Shown here: positions 6,752 through 13,392 of the stretch, piece after piece | How positions within the stretch are numbered: position 1 is the first letter of the stretch | How the letters are laid out: each line of letters opens with the position of its first letter | DNA from: CAZDHT01 sp964505325 | Lineage (GTDB): Bacteria; Planctomycetota; PUPC01 | DNA: 15,398 bases | Direction of reading: 5' to 3' | Assembly (NCBI GenBank): GCA_964505325.1 | Contig: CAZDHT010000107.1 | Location: forward strand, 1 to 15,398 | Program-made: the position numbers and the translations under genes | Notes under the pieces: generated by a model | Database searches by the model: none | The model's input: only the letters and a program-made list of their open reading frames with translations | What the model was told of the DNA's origin: nothing

Positions 6752-8017
6752 TCAGGGGATCAACTGAAGGCAGACCACGTGACTGAAATCGCGCGCGTAC
6801 AAACGGCCGCCGACGAGCGCCGGCATGGCAAAAGCGGTCTTCGAAAAGATGGTCGTCCGCCCCAACTCTTTGAAGCTCTTGCCGGCGTCCCGGCCGAGGA
6901 TCAGTCGGCCGTCCTCCACTTGCACCAGCAGCTTGTCTCCGGCCACCAGCACCCAACTCGACACCTTGGAGGCCAGCCCCTTGATGCGGAACTTCCACAG
7001 CACGTTGCCGGTCTCCATCTCGCAGCAGAACAGGAACGGCCGTCTGTAGCCCTGGTTGGCGACGTACAGCCGCCCGGCCCGTGCGGCGGGGGCGTTGAAC
7101 CACGGCGTGATCTCTCTGCTTGTCCACAGATTCTTCGTATGAAACCCCGTCTCATCAGCGGAGAGGCGGAAGGCATAGCTCGGAATCCCGTACCCGCGGA
7201 AAAGGATGATGTCCCGGTGAACCACTGGTGTCATCAGGGCGTCGATCGCCTTCGGATGCGGGTGCTGCCACAGCACCTTCCCCGTCTTCGGGTCCAGCCC
7301 GGCCATGTGCTTCCGCACGGCCACGACCACTTGTCGGCGGCCCGCCACGACCGCGCTGGTGGGAGTGCCGAAGTACTCCCCCGTCGACAGCGCCCGCCAG
7401 ACCACCTGACCGCTCCGCTTGTTCAGCGCCACCACCGCCGGAGACCGGGTCCGCATCACGATCATCAGGTCGCCCTCGAGCAGGATATTGGAATAGACCC
7501 CATATCCGCCCTTGAGACGGGGGTTCGGCCCCAGCAGCCGCTGTTGCCAAGTGACCTTGCCGGTCGCCATCTCGACGCACGTAAGCTGCCCGGCGATGCC
7601 AAGACAGTAGACGCGCTGGCCGTCCGTTGCCGGTGTGCTCCGCGCACCTCGACCCCACTTTCTGTCCGGCTCGTGCGTCTCGGCATAGTCGACCTTCCAG
7701 AGCGGCTTGCCGTCCCTGGCGGACATGCAGAGAATCCGCTCCGTGTTCTCGATGCGGTCCATCACCACGACGCGGCCATCAGACACCACGGGGGTCGAGC
7801 AGCCCTCTTCGCACGGGACCTGCCGTAGCCGTTTCGGGCCGCCCTGGGACCAAGCGTCCGGCAGGGAGCCTTCCGGCACGACACAGGAGCGCTCGGGCCC
7901 AAGCCACTGCGGCCAGCCGGGCGGTGCCGCGCCAAGTGACGGGCGCAGAATGCCCAGCAGGAGAATGCAGCAGGCCGCCACGAGACAGACGGGAAAGGAC
8001 GGGCGAAGTCCGTTCAT
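6752..8017 (-). CDS. PQQ-like beta-propeller protein 2, secreted
   Basis: The 421-residue product has a Sec signal peptide at about 1-30 (a hydrophobic stretch near 9-24, then SLGA before the mature AAPPGWPQWLGPER). The WPQW.GP opening is shared with PQQ-like protein 1, so the two are paralogues, but they differ clearly along the rest. PQQ-like blades repeat the pattern (V/C)..(M/L)..(A/T)TGKV.W, for example CVEMATGKVTW, ALNKRSGQVVW, GLDPKTGKVLW and CEMETGNVLW. No enzyme active site is evident, and a binding or scaffold role outside the cytoplasm is likely. Two adjacent cysteines (16-17) lie within the signal; a lipobox there is possible but less likely than signal peptidase I cleavage. The start is ATG 8015-8017 with GAGG seven bases upstream. 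It follows the TPR gene by 31 bases, so it is probably cotranscribed with it. The stop is TGA at 6752-6754, next to the tandem repeats. Confidence 0.87.
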   Translation of the reverse strand: MNGLRPSFPVCLVAACCILLLGILRPSLGAAPPGWPQWLGPERSCVVPEGSLPDAWSQGGPKRLRQVPCEEGCSTPVVSDGRVVVMDRIENTERILCMSARDGKPLWKVDYAETHEPDRKWGRGARSTPATDGQRVYCLGIAGQLTCVEMATGKVTWQQRLLGPNPRLKGGYGVYSNILLEGDLMIVMRTRSPAVVALNKRSGQVVWRALSTGEYFGTPTSAVVAGRRQVVVAVRKHMAGLDPKTGKVLWQHPHPKAIDALMTPVVHRDIILFRGYGIPSYAFRLSADETGFHTKNLWTSREITPWFNAPAARAGRLYVANQGYRRPFLFCCEMETGNVLWKFRIKGLASKVSSWVLVAGDKLLVQVEDGRLILGRDAGKSFKELGRTTIFSKTAFAMPALVGGRLYARDFSHVVCLQLIP

Positions 8018-8048
8018 TGCTGTGCCTCGCGTGCGCTGCGGCCGCTGC

Positions 8049-10382
8049 TCACTTCTCCAGCGCCGCCATGACGCTCTTGAGGAACCTGTGCGGAGCCAGC
8101 AGGTTGTAGTTCAGCTTCCTGGCGCGCGCCAGAAGCTCTCTCCGTTTCGAGGGGCAGTCCGCGGCCAGCGCAACGAGGAGCTGTGTCTTGTTGAAGGGCA
8201 CGAGGCCGAAATCATCCACGTCTTCCAAGCGGAGTTTGTCCCCCGCCCCCAGCAGCCGCGCCACCTGCTTGTCAACGATTGTCCCCTTCGAGAACATGTC
8301 GAGCGCCTTCTCACGCCACTTCTGCGCCTCCGCCTGGGCGCCCTTTTGCCGGTAGGCGAGACTGAGCAGGAGATAGTCGTAGGCATCGAAGGAGCCCGCG
8401 GAACTGTCGAGCATCTTCGCCGCCCGGCCCGGATCGCCCAGTTCGAGAGACGCCTCGAACCTTGTCCAACTCGCCCATTCCGCACCCTTCCTACGCCCGG
8501 CCACGCGCAGAACGCCCCGCAGGTCGCCCTGGAGATACAGGAGCATAATCTGCGAACTGGGGATGAGCTCCAGCGGGTCGTCTGACATCCCGGCCCGGAC
8601 CGCCCGAACGTACGCTTGATGCGCGTTCGCAGTCCGCTTCAGGCCCCCCTGCGCGGCGCGTACCAGAAGGAGCTTCCGTTGAAGGGTCAGGTCAAGCGGG
8701 CTGCCGCGCTGCTGCGCCCGCAGCTCCTTCTCAAGCGCGTCGTACTCCTCCAGGGCAAGGCGCGCCTGGAAGAGCGCCTCCAACGCTTCCGGGTCGTCCG
8801 GCTTAAGACCGACCGCCGTGGTGCAGGCCTTCCTGGCGCCCGCGAAGTCCCCCCGCGACTGGAGCTCGAACGCCGTGGCGATCCACGGATCCGGGTTCTT
8901 CGGGTCCGCCGCGATCGCGCGCCGGTAGTGGTCCATCGACACCGCGCTGCTCATGTCGATTCGACCTCTCAGGTACAGCAGTGTCGAGTTCCCCGGGTTC
9001 TCCTTCAGCAGGCGGTCGTACATCGGAATCAGCACGCCTTCCGCGCCCGACATCCGGCACGCCTGCTGATAGAGCGCGTGCCAACAGGTCCGGATGGGCC
9101 GGTGCGCCAGCCCTTGGCGCAGGAACTCGCGGCACCGTTTGAGCTGGTCGTGCCCCGAGCCGATCGCGTAGTAGGTGTCCGCCAGCGCGTCGTCAGCCGG
9201 ATTCAGCTTCAGGTGGTGCTCCGCGAAATCCATCAGCTTCGATCCGGAAGCACCCTCGGGGAACCACCCCAATGCGGCGCACGGCCCTCCCTCCAGCACC
9301 ATCAGGTGCGTCTTCGTGATTCGGCTCGCCTCGCTCTCGGTGGTCAACTCCTCGGGGGCATCTTCGAAGATGTAATCGATGTTGCGGAAGGTCAGGAAGC
9401 TCTTGCCGAAGTAGATGCGAATACGCGGTTCGATGTTGGGCTCGCCCTTGGTCGTGTAGGTGATCCTCTCCCACAGGAACGTGGCGGCGCCGCCCGGATT
9501 CAGGATGAACACCGAGTCGCCAAAGAACCGCCCGAAGAAGGTGTTCTTGATACTGAGATCGACCGTCTCGTCAGGGGCGCCCTCGCGGGTGATCAAGGCT
9601 CGGTGCTTGCCCTCGCCCAGCCTGATTTCCCTCCATTCACCCGAGGCCAGACGGTGCTCAGTCCCATCGTCGATCTTGATCGTGACGGGGCCGGTCAGGT
9701 GGTTGAACATGTGGAGAGGCTGGCTGGTGCTCAAGTAGAGGTCGACGCCCAACGCGCCGAGCACCGCCAGCCCGATGACGGCGGCCCAAATGGCCACCCG
9801 TCGCGGCACCCTCGACACCCGCGGGAGCATAGTCTTGTGAACGCCGAGGGCTTTTTCCGACACCTTCGCCCGCCGGCGGAATTCCTTGTCGAGGCCCAGG
9901 ACGGCGGCCCCGGCGAGCGCCATCCGGTAAAGCCCGAGCGCTTCCTTGTGCTGCCCGCGGTCCTGGTACGCATCGGCCAGGCCACGGACAACCCGGCCGT
10001 CCTCTCCGGACGGCGGCATGGGCATCGAGGCGACCACCTTGCCGGCTTTCGCCAGGTCCCCCTTCGCCAGGTAGCCCCTCGCCACGGCGTTCCGGATCCA
10101 CGGCTTGTCCGGCGCCAAGTCCAGCGCCAGTTGGAACTTGGCGTCCGCCTCGGCCGGCCTGTCGTTCTCCAGGTAGTAGGCGCCGAGTTGAATCTGCACG
10201 TCGGCGTTTTGAGCGAACTTCTGCTCGAGAATCGCCGCCAGCTTCTTCGCTTCTTCATTTCGGTTGAACGCGCGGAGCGCCCCGAACAGCTCGATCTGCG
10301 CCTGCGGATCGTCGGGGTGCTGCGATGCCTTGGCCAGGCAGTCTGCGATGGCCCGCTTCGCGATGTCGTCCGAATGCCTCAT
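8049..10382 (-). CDS. Single-pass membrane protein with TPR repeats on both sides
   Basis: The 777-residue product has TPR-like helical pairs in two blocks split by one membrane helix. The first block (about 5-185) includes AQIELFGALRAFNRNEEA and QIQLGAYYLENDRPAEADA. The helix is at about 196-217. A beta-rich region (about 228-285) follows, with TIKIDDGTEHRLASGEW and IRLGEGKHRALI, similar in style to PEGA-type extracytoplasmic domains. The second helical block runs from about 370 to the end, with TLLYLRGRID and DPWIATAFELQSRGDFAGA. The N-terminal block should be cytoplasmic and the rest outside. TPRs usually mediate protein binding; no partner is known. I chose ATG 10380-10382, which has GGGGG seven bases upstream. 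GTG at 10395-10397 would add five residues but lacks a ribosome site. A promoter candidate lies at 10419-10447. The PQQ-like gene 2 follows after 31 bases. Confidence 0.85.
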   Translation of the reverse strand: MRHSDDIAKRAIADCLAKASQHPDDPQAQIELFGALRAFNRNEEAKKLAAILEQKFAQNADVQIQLGAYYLENDRPAEADAKFQLALDLAPDKPWIRNAVARGYLAKGDLAKAGKVVASMPMPPSGEDGRVVRGLADAYQDRGQHKEALGLYRMALAGAAVLGLDKEFRRRAKVSEKALGVHKTMLPRVSRVPRRVAIWAAVIGLAVLGALGVDLYLSTSQPLHMFNHLTGPVTIKIDDGTEHRLASGEWREIRLGEGKHRALITREGAPDETVDLSIKNTFFGRFFGDSVFILNPGGAATFLWERITYTTKGEPNIEPRIRIYFGKSFLTFRNIDYIFEDAPEELTTESEASRITKTHLMVLEGGPCAALGWFPEGASGSKLMDFAEHHLKLNPADDALADTYYAIGSGHDQLKRCREFLRQGLAHRPIRTCWHALYQQACRMSGAEGVLIPMYDRLLKENPGNSTLLYLRGRIDMSSAVSMDHYRRAIAADPKNPDPWIATAFELQSRGDFAGARKACTTAVGLKPDDPEALEALFQARLALEEYDALEKELRAQQRGSPLDLTLQRKLLLVRAAQGGLKRTANAHQAYVRAVRAGMSDDPLELIPSSQIMLLYLQGDLRGVLRVAGRRKGAEWASWTRFEASLELGDPGRAAKMLDSSAGSFDAYDYLLLSLAYRQKGAQAEAQKWREKALDMFSKGTIVDKQVARLLGAGDKLRLEDVDDFGLVPFNKTQLLVALAADCPSKRRELLARARKLNYNLLAPHRFLKSVMAALEK

Positions 10383-10418
10383 ACGACGCCCCCGCACGAA
10401 GTTGAACGATACGATCTG

Positions 10419-10447
10419 TTGGTATCACAACGCCGCCAGCATGTCAA
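10419..10447 (-). promoter_or_regulatory. Promoter candidate of the TPR-PQQ2 operon
   Basis: The minus strand has TTGACA (complement of 10442-10447), an exact -35 consensus, then 17 bases, then TACCAA (complement of 10419-10424). The -10 box matches at only three positions but is preceded by TGA, an extended -10 TGn. Transcription would start near 10412, about 30 bases before the ATG. It faces away from the radical SAM promoter, whose -35 box is 24 bases away. Confidence 0.5.
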
Positions 10448-10471
10448 GGCACTGGCGGGGAAGCGTTGGGG

Positions 10472-10500
10472 TTGACCGTGTCAAGCGGCAGGCATATAAT
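10472..10500 (+). promoter_or_regulatory. Sigma-70 promoter of the radical SAM gene
   Basis: TTGACC (10472-10477), a 17-base spacer and a perfect TATAAT (10495-10500) form an almost ideal sigma-70 promoter. Transcription should begin near 10507, giving a leader of about 83 bases. I see no clear riboswitch fold in that leader. Confidence 0.8.
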
Positions 10501-10577
10501 GTCGCAACGAAACTTCCGCCAGCCGCAGGCGAACGGCCCCTGAGCGGATGACGCTTCACCCCGCGTGGATTGCGAAA

Positions 10578-10583
10578 GGAGAA
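10578..10583 (+). promoter_or_regulatory. Ribosome binding site deciding the radical SAM start
   Basis: AGGAGA stands six to seven bases before ATG 10590. The earlier in-frame ATG at 10548 has no comparable site, so the shorter reading is preferred. Confidence 0.65.
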
Positions 10584-10589
10584 AGATTG

Positions 10590-12230
10590 ATGCACCCGCC
10601 GACGCAGGCCGCTCGTCCGGCGCGAAAGACCCTTCGAATCATCATTCCCGCGTATCCCGCCTTCAATGTCTATTCCGGCATCGCGAAGGTGACCAGCGCC
10701 CTGGGGCCGGTGTCCGTCGCCACGGCGGTCAACGATATCCCGGGATGGGACGCGGAGGTCATCGACGAGAACAACTACTGGCGGGGGCCGAAGGACAGCA
10801 ACGGCAGGCCGGACCACGCCGCGCTCGAGCAGGCCAGGCCCGCCGACGTGGTGGGGTTCTACGGCGGCCTGACCAGCACCATTCCGCGGCTGTTCGAGGT
10901 CGCCGCGTTCTACAAGGGCCTAGGCGTACCGACCGTCGCCGGCGGTCAGCATTTCGTCGAAGAAACCATCGAGGAGGCGTTGAACCACGCCGTCGACTTC
11001 ATCGTGATCGGAGAAGGAGAGAAGGTCATCGGGGAGCTGCTGAAACACATCGAGGGGCGGAAAGACAGGGCGGACGTCCAGGGCCTAGCCTGGCTGGAAA
11101 ACGGGAAGGTGGTGCGGACGCCCGACGCCGAACCGCTGACCGACTTTGACGAGCTGCCCATCCCCGACTTCTCCCTCGTCCGGCACGCACGGATCAAGCT
11201 CTATCCCGTCGGCCGGGTCCGAGGCTGCGGCATGAACTGCGAGTTCTGCACGGTGAAGGGCCGGCCGCGCTACGCCTCTCCCGAACGCCTGATGCAGCAG
11301 CTTGCCTCGCTCTTCGAGAAGCGGGGAGCGAGGAGATTCTTCATTGTGGACGATCTGTTCGGCCAGGACCGAGAAGGGACGCTCCGTTTGTGCCGGCTGC
11401 TGCGCGACTACCAGAAGGAGGCGCGGACGCGGTTCACGATCACCGTCCAGATCCGCCTGGACAAGGCGAAGGACGCCGAGCTGCTCCAGGCCATGCACGA
11501 CGCAGGCATCGGGATGGTCGCCATCGGCTTCGAGTCGCCCATCGCGGAGGAGTTGAAGGCGATGAACAAGCGGCTGGACCCGAAAGAGATGATCGCCATG
11601 ACCCGCCTCTATCGCGGGGCCGGGTTCAGCGTACATGGCATGTTCATCTTCGGCTATCCCGCCCAGCCCGAGCAGCCGTTCCGGATGAACGCCAGGGAGC
11701 GCGCGCGTCATTTCCGGAGATTCATAAAGAAGTCGCGTCTCGACACCGTGCAGGTCCTGCTGCCCGTACCTCTGCCGGGCACGGAACTGACGCGGCGGCT
11801 CCGCGAGGAGGGCCGGATTTACTCGACCGACCACGTCGGCTGGGAGTACTACGACGGGAACTTCCCCCTGTTCGAGCCCGACGAGCCGATGACGGCGGAA
11901 GAGATGCAGGCATCAATCCGGCAGATCATGGGCCGTTTCTACAGGCGGAGACAGATGTTCTCGGTGGGCATTCACATCCTGTCCTTCCCGGTGATCGTCT
12001 TCTGGTTCCTCAACATCAAGGCCGGGTGGCGGCGGTGGCTCCGCAGGTGGTGGAAGACTGTGTTCGGATTCGGCGGCTCGCGGATCATTAGGAAATGGAC
12101 CAGCGATCTCAAGAAGGGGACCTTCCCCCAGAAGCTCGCGGAAGCCGAGAAAGACCTCCGGTCCAGGCGGGGCCTGACGCCCGTGCCGAACGGCCCTGCT
12201 GCCCTTGGCCGCGATCACGCGGCAGAATGA
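10590..12230 (+). CDS. B12-binding-domain-type radical SAM protein
   Basis: The 546-residue product has the two-domain layout of cobalamin-dependent radical SAM enzymes. Residues about 15-155 form a Rossmann-like B12-binding-type domain containing VAGGQHFVEE and FIVIGEGE, both typical of the family. The usual cobalamin-ligand motif DxHxxG is not visible, so B12 may be bound base-off or not at all. The radical SAM core follows, with C213, C217 and C220 in CGMNCEFC, the site of the [4Fe-4S] cluster that cleaves S-adenosylmethionine. Later core elements include IVDDLFGQD, IAIGFESP and MFIFGYP. A hydrophobic segment (about 456-476) and a Trp/Arg-rich stretch (RRWLRRWW) near the C-terminus suggest membrane association. 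Relatives methylate or rearrange lipids, tetrapyrroles and other substrates; this substrate cannot be told. Neighbouring genes give no clear pathway. The start is ATG 10590 with AGGAGA upstream. The next gene begins 94 bases on. Confidence 0.88.
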   Translation: MHPPTQAARPARKTLRIIIPAYPAFNVYSGIAKVTSALGPVSVATAVNDIPGWDAEVIDENNYWRGPKDSNGRPDHAALEQARPADVVGFYGGLTSTIPRLFEVAAFYKGLGVPTVAGGQHFVEETIEEALNHAVDFIVIGEGEKVIGELLKHIEGRKDRADVQGLAWLENGKVVRTPDAEPLTDFDELPIPDFSLVRHARIKLYPVGRVRGCGMNCEFCTVKGRPRYASPERLMQQLASLFEKRGARRFFIVDDLFGQDREGTLRLCRLLRDYQKEARTRFTITVQIRLDKAKDAELLQAMHDAGIGMVAIGFESPIAEELKAMNKRLDPKEMIAMTRLYRGAGFSVHGMFIFGYPAQPEQPFRMNARERARHFRRFIKKSRLDTVQVLLPVPLPGTELTRRLREEGRIYSTDHVGWEYYDGNFPLFEPDEPMTAEEMQASIRQIMGRFYRRRQMFSVGIHILSFPVIVFWFLNIKAGWRRWLRRWWKTVFGFGGSRIIRKWTSDLKKGTFPQKLAEAEKDLRSRRGLTPVPNGPAALGRDHAAE

Positions 12231-12324
12231 TCTCTCTGGCCGGCGCCGACTGAGGCGGAAACCGTTCCTCGGCTCTGCGTAACACTTGAACCATTTGAAG
12301 CGTTGCCGTGCAAGAGGCGTCAGG

Positions 12325-13392
12325 ATGAGACTGAGAGGCTCGGGAACATGTTCGCTCAGAGACCGACTGAAGGAATGCGCCCGTGCCGCGCCGGCGCTGG
12401 CATTGTCGACGGTCCTCATCCTTGCTCTCCCGGCGTGCACCGACAAGGAGCCGGGCAGGGCGTCCGACAGCGGGCCGTCGCCGCGTCGGTCCAGCACCAG
12501 GCCCGCAGCGGTCGTCCCGGCTCGGCCGGCGGCGAGGATCGTCGTCGACGAGAAGGCCCGCACCGTGACCGTGCCGGCGGCCGTGGCGAAGCAAGCCGTC
12601 CACGACGTGCTGAAAGGCGCCATCGAGTACGTGCTGGTCGCGCAGGGCGGCAAGGACTACGAGACGGTGTTCGCAACGGAGTTCCCCGCCAGTGAGATCT
12701 ACGACGCCTTGACGAAGATCGGACTGAGTCCGGGCAGCCCGGCCGCGGAAGACGCCCCGCCCAAAGGCAAGCCGGTGGAGATCCTGGCGGTCTATAAAGC
12801 GGGCGGCGCCGAGCGCCGTCGCCCGGTGGATGAGTTCGTCACCCACATCAAGACGAAGAAGCCCCTGACTGCGGCCCCGTGGACGTTCACCGGCTCGGCA
12901 ACAACGACCGATCCCGAAAGCGGCAAGCAAGTGCGCCAGGCATCACTGACCGGCAGCATCATTGGGCTGCACTACTCTGACCCCTCGCCGCTGTTTCAGA
13001 ACCCGCGGCCGGAGTGCAAGGAAGACAACATCTACGCCGCCAACCTCGACGTCCTGCCGCCGGCCGGCACCGTTGTGCAGGTCGTGTTCCGGCGCGTGAT
13101 GCGCAAGCTCCCCGAAGGCTTTCGCCGGGTGCGCGTTGTCATCACCGGCCGGGTGCAGGGGGTGGGGTTCCGAGCATTCACCCAGCGGCGGGCACGGATG
13201 CTGAAGCTGACCGGCTTCGTGCGCAACCTCTCCGACGGCCGGGTGGAGGCCGTCATCGAGGGCCAGTCCAAGAGCATTGACGAGCTCGTGCTCAAGCTCC
13301 GGTCCGGCCCACGCGCTGCCCGCGTCGTGGACGTTCAAGTCAAGGAGGAACTCCCCGAAGGAGACATGAAAGACTTCGGGATACGACGATGA
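12325..13392 (+). CDS. YdjY-domain lipoprotein fused to an acylphosphatase domain
   Basis: The 355-residue product has three parts. A basic N-terminus and hydrophobic core end in the lipobox L-P-A-C with the acceptor cysteine at 38. Residues about 70-260 resemble the YdjY domain of planctomycete exported proteins (RIVVDEKARTVTVPAAV, then YETVFATEFPASEIYDAL). Residues about 267-355 are a complete acylphosphatase domain: GRVQGVGFR with catalytic R283, GFVRNLSDGRVE with catalytic N301, and the usual end FGIRR. Acylphosphatases hydrolyse acyl-phosphates and normally act in the cytoplasm as lone proteins of about 90 residues, so this fusion is unusual. If exported, its substrate would have to be outside the cytoplasm. 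The start is ATG 12325 with GAGG seven bases upstream. A TTG start at 12286 would add 13 residues and has no ribosome site. An internal ATG at 13099 could yield acylphosphatase alone, but lacks a clear ribosome site. The stop overlaps the next start (ATGA). Confidence 0.85.
   Translation: MRLRGSGTCSLRDRLKECARAAPALALSTVLILALPACTDKEPGRASDSGPSPRRSSTRPAAVVPARPAARIVVDEKARTVTVPAAVAKQAVHDVLKGAIEYVLVAQGGKDYETVFATEFPASEIYDALTKIGLSPGSPAAEDAPPKGKPVEILAVYKAGGAERRRPVDEFVTHIKTKKPLTAAPWTFTGSATTTDPESGKQVRQASLTGSIIGLHYSDPSPLFQNPRPECKEDNIYAANLDVLPPAGTVVQVVFRRVMRKLPEGFRRVRVVITGRVQGVGFRAFTQRRARMLKLTGFVRNLSDGRVEAVIEGQSKSIDELVLKLRSGPRAARVVDVQVKEELPEGDMKDFGIRR

Noticed and set aside
8616..10475. A 619-codon open frame on the plus strand
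   Set aside because: It is antisense to the TPR gene and shows no domain. The TPR frame has repeats, a membrane helix and a promoter.
10507..10589. Cobalamin or SAM riboswitch before the radical SAM gene
   Set aside because: The leader of about 83 bases is too short for a cobalamin riboswitch, and I find no SAM-riboswitch core.
12231..12324. Promoter in front of the YdjY-acylphosphatase gene
   Set aside because: TTGAAC at 12286 is a fair -35 box, but the sequence 17 bases on (TGCAAG) is a poor -10 box. The gene is probably read through from the radical SAM gene.
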